A stretch of DNA of 64,000 bases, from assembly GCA_002869565.1 (NCBI GenBank), contig PKUJ01000018.1, forward strand, positions 1 to 64,000, read 5' to 3'. The first letter of the stretch is position 1; every line of letters begins with the position of its first letter. The stretch comes from Arcobacter sp. GTDB lineage: Bacteria; Campylobacterota; Campylobacteria; Campylobacterales; Arcobacteraceae. A program made the position numbers and the translations under genes. Positions 9,430 through 18,691 of the stretch are shown here, in pieces. The notes below the pieces were generated by a model. It did not search any database. It saw only the letters and a list, made by a program, of their open reading frames with translations, and was not told where the DNA came from.

Positions 9430-10659
9430 ATGCAACAATCAGTAAATAGATTAAAACCTTTCTTTGAAAATATAAATTTTGAGAGAGAAGATAACACTAT
9501 GATGGTTAACTTCGGGCCTCAACATCCTTCTGCTCATGGTCAGATGAGACTTATGCTTGAGTTAAAGGGTGAAGAAATTGTAAAAGCAACACCAGGGGTG
9601 GGATATTTACATAGAGGTATGGAAAAAATGGGTGAGAATATGATTTATAATGAATTCTTACCTACAACTGATAGAATGGATTATATTGCATCTACATCAA
9701 ATAACTATGGTTTTGCCTTAGCAGTTGAGAAACTTCTTGGAATTGAAGCGCCTAGACGTGGTGAAGTTATTAGAACTATGTTAGTAGAGTTGAATAGACT
9801 TATTTCTCACCTTTTCTGGCTGGCATGTCATGCCCTTGATGTTGGAGCAATGTCAGTATTTTTATATGCCTTTAGAGAAAGAGAATATGCAATGGATCTT
9901 ATTGAGGATTATTGTGGAGCAAGACTTACTCATAGTACAGTAAGAATTGGTGGTGTTCCTTTAGATTTACCACCTTCTTGGTGTGATGATTTAGAAAAAT
10001 TCTTAAAAATATTAGATGTTGAAGTTGAAAAATATGAAGGTCTTTTAACAGAAAACAGAATCTGGAGAATGAGACTTGAAAAAGTTGGAGTTATTAATCA
10101 AGAGATGGCAAAAACTTGGGGATGTTCAGGAATTGTATTAAGAGCATCAGGTGTTAAATGGGATTTAAGACGTGAAATGCCATATGGACTCTATCCAGAG
10201 TTAGACTTTGATGTTCCTGTAGCTTCAACTGGCGATTGTTATGGAAGATACAAATGTCATATGCAAGAGATGAGAGAAACTGCAAAAATATTAAGACAAC
10301 TTATTCCTATGTATAATGAGAGTGATTCACAACTTATGGCACATGCCCCTGAGTATATATCTGCTACTAAAGAAGATATTATGACTCAAAACTACTCTTT
10401 AATGCAACATTTTGTTCTTGTAACACAAGGTATGAGACCACCTAAAGGTGAAGTTTATGTTACAACTGAATCTCCAAAAGGTGAGTTAGGATTTATGATT
10501 GTAAGTGATGGTTCCCCATATGCTTATAAAATGAAATTAAGAGCACCATCATTTTGGCATACAGGTATTTTAGAAGATTTACTTCCTGGTCACCAGTTAG
10601 CTGATGTTGTTGCCATTATTGGTAACCTGAATATTGTATTCGGTGAGATTGATAGGTAA
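9430..10659 (+). CDS. nuoD: NADH-quinone oxidoreductase subunit D
   Basis: NuoD (409 residues) forms the quinone-binding pocket together with NuoB. The signature [15 protein letters not shown] near residue 27 and the C-terminal [19 protein letters not shown] are diagnostic of the 49-kDa subunit. Length is normal for the family. An AGGTAATAT site precedes the ATG. Confidence 0.97.
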   Translation: MQQSVNRLKPFFENINFEREDNTMMVNFGPQHPSAHGQMRLMLELKGEEIVKATPGVGYLHRGMEKMGENMIYNEFLPTTDRMDYIASTSNNYGFALAVEKLLGIEAPRRGEVIRTMLVELNRLISHLFWLACHALDVGAMSVFLYAFREREYAMDLIEDYCGARLTHSTVRIGGVPLDLPPSWCDDLEKFLKILDVEVEKYEGLLTENRIWRMRLEKVGVINQEMAKTWGCSGIVLRASGVKWDLRREMPYGLYPELDFDVPVASTGDCYGRYKCHMQEMRETAKILRQLIPMYNESDSQLMAHAPEYISATKEDIMTQNYSLMQHFVLVTQGMRPPKGEVYVTTESPKGELGFMIVSDGSPYAYKMKLRAPSFWHTGILEDLLPGHQLADVVAIIGNLNIVFGEIDR

Positions 10660-10670
10660 AGGTAGAAGTT

Positions 10671-10949
10671 ATGAAAAGATATGATTTAAGACCATTAAAA
10701 GATAACTTCTATGACAGAATGTTAGAGCTTATGGATAAAGATATTGTTGAAGGTGAAAATGCAATTTTTCTTTTTGAAATTGGAGATTTTTCGCCTATTC
10801 AAAAATCATCGGATGTAATTGCGGAAGCTGGATATACATTAATGAATTCTATAAAATTCAATGAAGTTGACTGGACTCTTGTAGTTAAAAAAGTTAAACC
10901 AGAAGTTCCAGCTGTAAAAGCAGATGAAACTGAATCAAGTGAAGAGTAG
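10671..10949 (+). CDS. complex I NuoE-slot protein (Cj1575c-like), not a true NuoE
   Basis: This 92-residue acidic-tailed protein sits exactly where nuoE would be. It has no cysteines, so it cannot bind the NuoE [2Fe-2S] cluster. Position and size match the small protein that replaces NuoE in Campylobacter (Cj1575c). It is known that such complex I lacks the NADH-oxidising module and that in Campylobacter flavodoxin is the proposed electron donor. Here the role is inferred: an adaptor on the peripheral arm. The identification rests on context and length more than on sequence motifs. Confidence 0.8.
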   Translation: MKRYDLRPLKDNFYDRMLELMDKDIVEGENAIFLFEIGDFSPIQKSSDVIAEAGYTLMNSIKFNEVDWTLVVKKVKPEVPAVKADETESSEE

Positions 10950-10951
10950 AT

Positions 10952-11770
10952 ATGAATACTGATATTAAAGAAGTTATTGCAAAGAGTGATTATATTATCA
11001 CATTTGGTTCTTTTTTGGCTGCAGATAATGTAGAAATCCAAGAAGCTATTATTCAAGCTATTGCGAAAAACACAGCAGAATTTGTATATATGCATCCTAT
11101 TGATAATGTAGACTTAAAAGTTTATTATTCACAATTTATTAAATATGAAGTTGGAAGTGAAGAAGGGATAGCTGCACTTTTACTTGATACTTTTGTAAAA
11201 TCTAGTGATGAGAAAATAGAGAGTTATATTGAAGATTTAGATATTGGGTATATCTCTGCTGAAAGTTCAGCAGGAGAAGAAGAGTTTGAAGAAGCATATG
11301 AAAGATCACTGGAAAAATCTGAAAAAACTTTGATTTTAGGAAGAGATATTTTCACCCATGAAAGAGTTGAAAATATTACGAAAATATTATCAGTTATTAG
11401 AAGATATAGTGATTTAACTGTTATTTCTTTAGATAAAGAGTATCAACATATTGTAAATGAAATCTTAGATGAAAACATTGATGAGGTTGAAGAGTTAGAT
11501 TCATATAATGGAACTGTAATTTATAGAACTTATGGAGAAGAGAAGACAGATGTTCTAGTTGGAAGTGAATCATTTGCAAGGATTGCAAAAGCAGCTAACA
11601 ATGATGAAATTTTTATTAATTGTTGTGGTGAAAAATTTAAACGAACTTTTAAAATAGATAAAGATTTATACGGAACGATTGCACTGTGTGCAATGAATAG
11701 TGATGATTCTAGCGCTTTATCACGTGATTATCGATATAAGCAAGTAAAGATTGAAAAGGTTGATGCATAA
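10952..11770 (+). CDS. complex I NuoF-slot protein (Cj1574c-like), related to the NuoG C-terminal domain
   Basis: The 272-residue product occupies the nuoF position but has no NADH/FMN-binding motif and no four-cysteine cluster site. Its segments YIITFGSFLAAD, EFVYMHPIDN, TLILGRDIFTHERVENI and IRRYSDLTVISL line up in order with FVISVGSYLKSD, ALYFHPISD, YSLMLGEDLITHPNSENL and IDRYTDFSIVII in the C-terminal half of NuoG next door. This makes it a probable paralogue of that molybdopterin-fold domain. It overlaps nuoG by one base. Likely role: structural or donor-docking subunit of a non-NADH complex I. Confidence 0.8.
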   Translation: MNTDIKEVIAKSDYIITFGSFLAADNVEIQEAIIQAIAKNTAEFVYMHPIDNVDLKVYYSQFIKYEVGSEEGIAALLLDTFVKSSDEKIESYIEDLDIGYISAESSAGEEEFEEAYERSLEKSEKTLILGRDIFTHERVENITKILSVIRRYSDLTVISLDKEYQHIVNEILDENIDEVEELDSYNGTVIYRTYGEEKTDVLVGSESFARIAKAANNDEIFINCCGEKFKRTFKIDKDLYGTIALCAMNSDDSSALSRDYRYKQVKIEKVDA

Positions 11771-14241
11771 TGAGTGATTTAATTACATTAACAATAAATG
11801 GCAAAAGTATTCAAACTGAAGAAGGTGAAACAATATTAAATGTAGCACGGGCAAATGATATATTTGTTCCTGCTGTTTGTTATTTAACAAGATGTTCTCC
11901 AACTTTAGCCTGTAGACTTTGTCTTGTTGAAGCTGATGGCAAGCAAGTTTACTCTTGTAATGCAAAAGTTAAAGAGGGTATGGCCGTTACTACAGAGACT
12001 GAAAATATTCAAAAAGAGAGACGTGCTATTATGGAGGTTTACGATGTAAACCATCCATTACAGTGTGGAGTTTGTGATCAAAGTGGTGAATGTGAACTTC
12101 AAAACTACTCTTTATATATGAAAGTTGATTCTCAAAGTTATACTATAAAAGATGTGGCACGACCTGCTGCAAATTGGGGAGTTATGAAATATGACCCAGG
12201 TTTATGTATTGTTTGTGAGAAGTGTGTAACTGTTTGTAAAGATATGATTGGGTCAAATGCTTTAAGTACAGTTAAACGTGGTTCTGATGCAATTGAAAAA
12301 ACATTCAAAGACACTATGCCAAAAGATGCTTATGCGATGTGGAATAAGCTGAACAAATCACTTATTGGCTTTGAAGAAGATAATTGTACTGATTGCGGTG
12401 AATGTATTTCTGTTTGTCCAGTTGGGGCTTTAGTATCTTCAGATTTCCAATACAAATCAAATGCTTGGGAATTAAGCAGAGTCCCTGCTGCAAACCCGCA
12501 CTCTTCTGATTGTGCATTTATGTATTATGAAACAAAACATACTTCACTTGAAGATGCAACACCAAAAATTTATAGAGTTACAAATGAGCATCATTATTCA
12601 ACTATAAATGGCGCTGCAAGATTTGGCTACGATTTTGAAAATAGAGTTGAAAGTAAAGATTTAGAAGCTTTTAAAAATGCAGTTGAAGCATTTAATAAAG
12701 CAAAAGCTATTAAATTTAATTCATATATTACAAATGAAGAAGCTCTAATTTTACAAAAAATTGCAGATAAAACTGGTGCAAAACTTGTAAATAAAGATGC
12801 TTATAATTATAAAAAGTTCTTAAATGCTTATTCTGAAACTTCAGGACAATCTCTATATTCTTCTTCTTTAACTCAAGTTCATGATTCAAATTTTGTTATC
12901 TCTGTTGGTTCATATCTGAAATCAGATTTACCAAGTGCAAGATATGCAATGAATAACACTGTTTTAACAAATAAAGGTTCAGCTTTATATTTCCATCCAA
13001 TTTCTGATCCAGTTATTGAGAAGATTGGGAAAAAAGGAAAAACAACTGAGTTTATTTATCATAAACCCTTAGCTGAAGAATCAGTTCTATATCTTATTTT
13101 AAGTAAATTTGGAAAAGATTTACCAGAAAATGTTCAATCTTATATTGATTCTTTAAAAGAGACAAGAAAGAAAACTATTACTGAAACGGTAAAAGAAACA
13201 GTTATTGAAATTGTTAAAGATGAAGAGACTGGTGAAGAAAAAGAAGTTAAAAAAGTGGTTCCTAAGAAGCAAGAAAAAGAAATAGAGTATGAATATACAA
13301 AACTTCTTGATAATATAGGGCAAGATGAAAACTTACTTGATACGATAGATACTCTTATCGGGAAAGTTGATACTTACTCTTTAATGCTTGGTGAAGATTT
13401 AATCACTCATCCAAATAGTGAAAATTTAGCAAAACTTTGTGGTTTGATAGATAGATATACAGATTTTAGTATTGTTATTATCCCATCTCAAACTAATACT
13501 TTAGGTGTTAGTTTAATTTGTGATATTGAAGCAGATGCAGAAGGCTTCACAGTTGGATACAACGAAAAAGCCGATTTCCAACTAAGTGCTTTAGGTGATG
13601 GAGATTTAGATATGCCAGCACTTAATCAACAAGAAGGAACATTTACAAATATAGATAAAAAAATTATTACTACAAATGCTGCCTTGGCATATAAGGGTTA
13701 TACTCTAAATGATATTGCAAATGAAGTTTTAGGTGATGATATTGAATATACGATTGAATATACAGAGTTACTTCCTATTTCTTCTGGATACAAAGCAATT
13801 GAGTTTGATAAGTTGCCAAACTATTTTGGAAATGATAGAGTTGAGTATCGAGGATATGATTTAATTGTAAATGAAACAAGCAAAAAAACAGAAGTTTCAG
13901 ATGCAAATATTGAGCTTTTGGAAGCTGCTGAAAATGAAACTATTATTTATAGAGCAAATCCAATTAATCAATTTAATGAGTTTACAGCAATTGCACATGA
14001 ATTTGCTGAAAATTTACAATCAGGGATTTTTGCTTCAAAAGAATTACTTGAAAAATTAGAACTTAGTGAAGGTGATAGTGCGTTAGTTAATTCAAACGGT
14101 GTTGAACTGAATTTAAATGTTTACTGTGATAATCAAATCGCAGGGGATATTGCATATGTTTCAACATTCCAAAAAGATTTAGATACGCGAAGCTTATTTG
14201 ACACATACAGATATAGTAAAGCTGTAATTAAAAAGGCATAA
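11770..14241 (+). CDS. nuoG: NADH-quinone oxidoreductase subunit G
   Basis: This 823-residue iron-sulfur subunit has an N-terminal [2Fe-2S] ferredoxin domain (Cys37, 48, 51, 63), the His-Cys3 [4Fe-4S] site (His95, Cys99, 102, 108) and two further [4Fe-4S] sites (Cys146, 149, 152, 156 and Cys206, 209, 212, 216). The C-terminal molybdopterin-like domain is diverged, and the N7-type cysteine set is not seen. A charged insertion around residues 465-510, rich in Lys and Glu, interrupts it. It carries electrons along the peripheral arm; the true upstream donor is uncertain because NuoE and NuoF are absent. Confidence 0.95.
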   Translation: MSDLITLTINGKSIQTEEGETILNVARANDIFVPAVCYLTRCSPTLACRLCLVEADGKQVYSCNAKVKEGMAVTTETENIQKERRAIMEVYDVNHPLQCGVCDQSGECELQNYSLYMKVDSQSYTIKDVARPAANWGVMKYDPGLCIVCEKCVTVCKDMIGSNALSTVKRGSDAIEKTFKDTMPKDAYAMWNKLNKSLIGFEEDNCTDCGECISVCPVGALVSSDFQYKSNAWELSRVPAANPHSSDCAFMYYETKHTSLEDATPKIYRVTNEHHYSTINGAARFGYDFENRVESKDLEAFKNAVEAFNKAKAIKFNSYITNEEALILQKIADKTGAKLVNKDAYNYKKFLNAYSETSGQSLYSSSLTQVHDSNFVISVGSYLKSDLPSARYAMNNTVLTNKGSALYFHPISDPVIEKIGKKGKTTEFIYHKPLAEESVLYLILSKFGKDLPENVQSYIDSLKETRKKTITETVKETVIEIVKDEETGEEKEVKKVVPKKQEKEIEYEYTKLLDNIGQDENLLDTIDTLIGKVDTYSLMLGEDLITHPNSENLAKLCGLIDRYTDFSIVIIPSQTNTLGVSLICDIEADAEGFTVGYNEKADFQLSALGDGDLDMPALNQQEGTFTNIDKKIITTNAALAYKGYTLNDIANEVLGDDIEYTIEYTELLPISSGYKAIEFDKLPNYFGNDRVEYRGYDLIVNETSKKTEVSDANIELLEAAENETIIYRANPINQFNEFTAIAHEFAENLQSGIFASKELLEKLELSEGDSALVNSNGVELNLNVYCDNQIAGDIAYVSTFQKDLDTRSLFDTYRYSKAVIKKA

Positions 14242-14242
14242 C

Positions 14243-15232
14243 ATGGAAATAGGATTTATTATTGAGACCATAATAAAAGCTGCAATAGTTCTTGCAGTTT
14301 TCTCTGCCCTAGCTGGTTTTACAACATATATAGAGAGAAAGATCTTGGCTTTTATGCAAAGAAGACTTGGACCTATGAATGTTGGACCACACGGGGTTTT
14401 ACAATTAGCGGCAGATGGTATAAAACTTTTTACTAAAGAAGATTTTATTCCACAAAATGCAGCAAAACCTGTATTTATGATTGCCCCAATTATTACAGCA
14501 GCTACTGCTTTTATTGCAATGACAGGAATTCCATTTTTCCCAGAGTTTGAACTTTTTGGATATACAGTTAGACCAATTATTTCAGATGTAAATGTTGGTG
14601 TCTTATTTGTAATGGGTGTTGCTTCTGTTGGACTGTATGGACCTTTATTAGCTGGTATGAGTTCTGCGAATAAATGGGCACTTCTTGGAGGTGCAAGAAC
14701 TGCGATTCAACTTTTATCATATGAAGTTGTTTCAGGTATTGCACTTTTAGCACCTTTGATGATGGTAGGTTCATTATCTTTAATTGATATTAACAATTAT
14801 CAAGCGGGTGACAATTATTGGTTGGTAGTTTATCAACCTTTAGCTTTTGTTCTTTTTGTAATTGCAGGATTTGCTGAAACAAACAGAACACCATTTGACT
14901 TACTTGAGCATGAGGCTGAGATTGTTGCTGGTTATGCAACAGAGTATTCAGGTATGAGATGGGGGATGTTCTTTATTGGAGAATATGCAAACCTTTTCAC
15001 AGTTTGTTTCTTAATTTCACTTATATTCTTAGGTGGATTTAATGATATGTGGTTTATCCCTGGTGGTTTAGCAATTGTTCTTAAAGTTATGGCTTTGATT
15101 TTTTTCTTCTTATGGACAAGAGCTTCTTGGCCTCATATTAGACCTGATCAATTAATGTGGTTGTGTTGGAAAATCTTAATGCCATTATCAGTAATTAATA
15201 TTTTAATTACTGGTTTTGTCATGATGTTTTAG
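14243..15232 (+). CDS. nuoH: NADH-quinone oxidoreductase subunit H
   Basis: NuoH (329 residues, about eight membrane helices) connects the peripheral arm to the proton-pumping arm and lines the quinone channel. The conserved ETNRTPFDLLEHEAEIVAGY loop (about residues 213-232) and the YIERKILAFMQRR motif near the N-terminus are diagnostic. It starts one base after the nuoG stop. Confidence 0.97.
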   Translation: MEIGFIIETIIKAAIVLAVFSALAGFTTYIERKILAFMQRRLGPMNVGPHGVLQLAADGIKLFTKEDFIPQNAAKPVFMIAPIITAATAFIAMTGIPFFPEFELFGYTVRPIISDVNVGVLFVMGVASVGLYGPLLAGMSSANKWALLGGARTAIQLLSYEVVSGIALLAPLMMVGSLSLIDINNYQAGDNYWLVVYQPLAFVLFVIAGFAETNRTPFDLLEHEAEIVAGYATEYSGMRWGMFFIGEYANLFTVCFLISLIFLGGFNDMWFIPGGLAIVLKVMALIFFFLWTRASWPHIRPDQLMWLCWKILMPLSVINILITGFVMMF

Positions 15233-15240
15233 GAGCTGAG

Positions 15241-15864
15241 ATGGGATTAGAAAAATTAAAAGACAGAAACATAGGTGTTGGTGATTATATCAATATCTTA
15301 GAAGATGAATATCCTAAAACTGGATGGGAACAATTTAAACAAGTTACTAAAAGGTCTGTAAAAGGTGAACTTTTTGGTGGGTTGAAAATTGTAATGAAAA
15401 TTATGTATGGCGCACTTTTTAAAGGTGAAATGCAAACTGTTTCATACCCAATGGAAAAATTACCAATAAGCACAAGATATAGAGCTGTACATAAATTACT
15501 TGGACTTTTAGAATCGGGTGAAAATAGATGTATTTGTTGTGGACTTTGTGAAAAAATTTGTATCTCTGATTGTATTAGAATGGATACAAGAATTGATGAA
15601 AACTCTAGAAAAGAAGTTTTAGAATATAGTATTAATATGGGTAGATGTATTTTCTGTGGTTATTGTGCAGAAGTATGTCCTGAACTTGCAATTGTTCATG
15701 GTGGAAGATATGAAAATGCAAGTGAACAAAGGGCGCATTTTGCGTTAAAAGAAGATTTATTAACTCCACTTGATAAATTATCACAACAACAAGAGTATCC
15801 TGGTTTTGGTGCTGTATCTCCTGATGCAGACGAAAAAATCAAGAAAACTCCATTGTCATACTAA
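15241..15864 (+). CDS. nuoI: NADH-quinone oxidoreductase subunit I
   Basis: This 207-residue ferredoxin-like subunit has two [4Fe-4S] motifs, CICCGLCEKIC and CIFCGYCAEVCP (clusters N6a and N6b), which bridge NuoG and NuoB. A GGAG site sits upstream of the ATG. The tail after the second motif is somewhat longer than in E. coli. Confidence 0.96.
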   Translation: MGLEKLKDRNIGVGDYINILEDEYPKTGWEQFKQVTKRSVKGELFGGLKIVMKIMYGALFKGEMQTVSYPMEKLPISTRYRAVHKLLGLLESGENRCICCGLCEKICISDCIRMDTRIDENSRKEVLEYSINMGRCIFCGYCAEVCPELAIVHGGRYENASEQRAHFALKEDLLTPLDKLSQQQEYPGFGAVSPDADEKIKKTPLSY

Positions 15865-15873
15865 GGAGGTAGG

Positions 15874-16449
15874 ATGTTTGAAATAATTGCTTTTTATCTG
15901 TTCTCAATCTTAACGATTGTTATGTTTTCAATAACAGTATTTACAAATAATTCATTATACGCGCTAAGTGCGTTAGCTGCTGGAATGATTTTCATTTCTG
16001 CTTTCTTCTTCCTATTAGATGCTGACTTCCTTGGAGCTGTACAAATTGTTGTTTATACTGGTGCTGTTATGGCTTTATATGCCTTTGGTATGATGTTCTT
16101 TGATTCTCTTTCTACTGTAAAAGAGAAAATCCAAAATCCAAAATTGGTTTTTTTATTAACTGGAATTGCTGCTTTGGTAATCGTAGTTATTTTTGTTGCA
16201 CCAATTATTGGCTCAAATATAGAAGCACAATATCCAGTACATCCAACATGGGGTAACTCACAAGATGTAGGTATTGTTTTATTTACAAAATTTTTAATTC
16301 CTTTTGAGGTTGCAGCTGTTATGTTATTGGTTGCAATGATTGGTGGAATTATACTTGCTGGTAAAAAAATGGAAGTTTCTTATTCAGAAATGACAGAAGA
16401 AGAGATTGATATCTTCGAAAGTCAAGCTAGTGAAAAGGATGAAAAATGA
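15874..16449 (+). CDS. nuoJ: NADH-quinone oxidoreductase subunit J
   Basis: A 191-residue protein with five hydrophobic segments, including the conserved LGAVQIVVYTGAVMALYAFGMM helix region. It is a membrane-arm subunit next to the quinone site. A strong AAGGAGG site precedes the ATG, and the stop overlaps nuoK by four bases. The C-terminus is acidic. Confidence 0.95.
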   Translation: MFEIIAFYLFSILTIVMFSITVFTNNSLYALSALAAGMIFISAFFFLLDADFLGAVQIVVYTGAVMALYAFGMMFFDSLSTVKEKIQNPKLVFLLTGIAALVIVVIFVAPIIGSNIEAQYPVHPTWGNSQDVGIVLFTKFLIPFEVAAVMLLVAMIGGIILAGKKMEVSYSEMTEEEIDIFESQASEKDEK

Positions 16450-16745
16450 GTTTAAATGCATACCTGATTTTATCAACTATACTTTTTTGTATAGGTATGG
16501 TTGGTGTAATTAGAAGAAAAAATCTTTTAATGCTTTTCTTCTCAACTGAAATAATGTTAAATGCAGTAAATATTGGACTTGCAGCCATTTCTAAATTTCA
16601 TGGAGATTTAACTGGTCAAATGTTTGCTTTTTTTATCATTGCAATTGCAGCGAGTGAAGTTGCTATTGGATTAGGATTACTAATTCTTTGGTTTAAAAAG
16701 AAAAATTCTATTGATTTAGATACATTACAAAGTATGAAGGGCTAA
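16446..16745 (+). CDS. nuoK: NADH-quinone oxidoreductase subunit K
   Basis: A 99-residue protein with three membrane helices. The segment TEIMLNAVNIGL with its buried Glu, followed by the AIAASEVAIGLGL helix with the second Glu, is the NuoK signature for proton transfer. It overlaps both neighbours (four bases with nuoJ, one with nuoL). Confidence 0.96.
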   Translation: MSLNAYLILSTILFCIGMVGVIRRKNLLMLFFSTEIMLNAVNIGLAAISKFHGDLTGQMFAFFIIAIAASEVAIGLGLLILWFKKKNSIDLDTLQSMKG

Positions 16746-18679
16746 TGATGGAAAAATATTTATATATAGCACTTTTCGCTCCATTACTTGGTTCTATAAT
16801 CGCGGCACTTTTCTCAATGAGACCTAAGATGCTTTTTACTGGAATTATTACTTCTGCACTTTTAGCTGTATCAATGATAGCTTCTTTAAACCTATTACAT
16901 TATGTTTATACAACAGATGCAATTGTTCATCTTAAACTTATGGACTGGATTGTAATAGGGAATCTAAATATTCCTTTTGGATTTGTAGTCGACCAAGTGA
17001 GTGTTACTATGATGGTTGTTGTAACAATCGTTTCAACAATGGTACATATTCATTCTATTGGTTATATGGATCATGATAAATCATTTAATAGATTCTTTGC
17101 TTGGTTATCTGCTTTTGTATTTTCAATGATGATTTTAGTTATGTCTGATAACTTTGCTGGACTGTTCATCGGTTGGGAAGGTGTTGGTCTTTGTTCTTGG
17201 GGATTAATTGGATTTTGGTATCACGTAGCTGATAGAGAAAAATCATCTGATGTTTATAAATCACCATATTCAACACTATCGCCATTTTCTTCAATAAGTC
17301 CAAGTTTTGCAGCAAATGAAGCTTTTATTACAAATAGAGTTGCTGACCTTGGAATGTTAGTTGGAATATTTTTAATTTATTGGAATATTGGATCTTTACA
17401 ATATGACGATGTTTTTGCACAAATTGGAACACTTGAAACTTCACTTGTAGTAGCAATTGCAATTTTCCTATTTATTGGAGCAATGGGTAAATCAGCACAA
17501 TTTCCTTTTAATCAATGGCTAGCAAATGCGATGGAAGGTCCTACTCCTGTATCTGCACTTATTCATGCGGCTACTATGGTAACAGCAGGGGTTTATTTGG
17601 TAATTCGTGCAAATGAAATCTTTACAGTTGTACCTGCCGTTGGATATTTTATAGCTTGTCTTGGAGCTTTAGTTGCAATTGGTGCTGCATCAATGGCACT
17701 AGTTGCTACAAATATTAAAAAGATTATTGCCTTTTCAACTCTTTCTCAACTTGGTTATATGTTTGTTGCAGCTGGACTTGGAGCTTATTGGGTTGCACTA
17801 TTTCACCTTGCAACTCATGCTTTCTTTAAATCAGTTCTTTTCTTAGGAGCTGGTAATGTAATGCATGCAACAAATAATGAGATAAATATTAAAAATATGG
17901 GTGGGCTTCATAAACATATGAAAGCTACATCGATTATTATGACTGTGGCTTCTGTAGCACTAGCAGGAATTTTTCCACTTTCAGGATTCTTTTCAAAAGA
18001 TTTAATTCTTGAAGCTGCATTTGGAACTCATGCATATATTTTATGGTTAATTTTATGGATAACAGCTGGATTAACTGCCTTTTATTCATTTAGACTTGTT
18101 ATGTATGTTTTTCATGGTGAAGAGAACTTTAAAAAGTTTGGTTATCATCCACATGAAACTTATCCATTTGTAATAGCAGCCATGACGCCACTTGCGATTC
18201 TTGCAGTTGTTGCTGGATTCTTCAAAAGTTCATATATAGAAATGATTACAAAAAAATTGCCTGAACTTGATATTCATGTCAGTTCTGGAACATTTTGGGT
18301 ACTTGTAATTGTAACTTTAGGTATTGCTTTATTTGGTATTGCATTTGCAGTATTCAAGTTTAGAAAAGATGAAACTTATTTTAGTGAAAAAATTAAAGAA
18401 AAATCATTTTATAAACTATTAGCAAATCAGTACTACATGCCCCATATTATTGAAAATGTAATTTTAAAACCATATTTAGCATTGTCTAAATTCTCTTGGA
18501 AAAACATTGATCTTAAAATTGTTGATACTATTGTTGATGGTGTTGCAAAAGTTATTTATAAAAGTGGTGAAGGGTCTAGAGTTATTCAAACGGGTAACTT
18601 ATCAAGTTCACTTAGATTGATGATATTTGGTATCACAGTATTATTAGTGTTAAGTGTTGCACTTGGCATAGCGAAGTAA
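16745..18679 (+). CDS. nuoL: NADH-quinone oxidoreductase subunit L
   Basis: NuoL (644 residues) is the distal antiporter-like proton-pumping subunit with the long lateral helix. Motifs include LFIGWEGVGLCSWGLIGFW, the lysine helix around MGKSAQFPFNQWLANAMEGP and SALIHAATMVTAGVYL. Between residues about 176 and 196 a Ser/Pro-rich stretch is inserted relative to the E. coli protein. Two adjacent ATGs (16745 and 16748) could be used; the first overlaps the nuoK stop. Confidence 0.96.
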   Translation: MMEKYLYIALFAPLLGSIIAALFSMRPKMLFTGIITSALLAVSMIASLNLLHYVYTTDAIVHLKLMDWIVIGNLNIPFGFVVDQVSVTMMVVVTIVSTMVHIHSIGYMDHDKSFNRFFAWLSAFVFSMMILVMSDNFAGLFIGWEGVGLCSWGLIGFWYHVADREKSSDVYKSPYSTLSPFSSISPSFAANEAFITNRVADLGMLVGIFLIYWNIGSLQYDDVFAQIGTLETSLVVAIAIFLFIGAMGKSAQFPFNQWLANAMEGPTPVSALIHAATMVTAGVYLVIRANEIFTVVPAVGYFIACLGALVAIGAASMALVATNIKKIIAFSTLSQLGYMFVAAGLGAYWVALFHLATHAFFKSVLFLGAGNVMHATNNEINIKNMGGLHKHMKATSIIMTVASVALAGIFPLSGFFSKDLILEAAFGTHAYILWLILWITAGLTAFYSFRLVMYVFHGEENFKKFGYHPHETYPFVIAAMTPLAILAVVAGFFKSSYIEMITKKLPELDIHVSSGTFWVLVIVTLGIALFGIAFAVFKFRKDETYFSEKIKEKSFYKLLANQYYMPHIIENVILKPYLALSKFSWKNIDLKIVDTIVDGVAKVIYKSGEGSRVIQTGNLSSSLRLMIFGITVLLVLSVALGIAK

Positions 18680-18691
18680 GGGGTTAGTTAG

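Noticed and set aside
10799-11095. Minus-strand open frame of 98 codons in the nuo operon
   Set aside because: It crosses the boundary of two supported nuo-slot genes on the other strand and has no motif.
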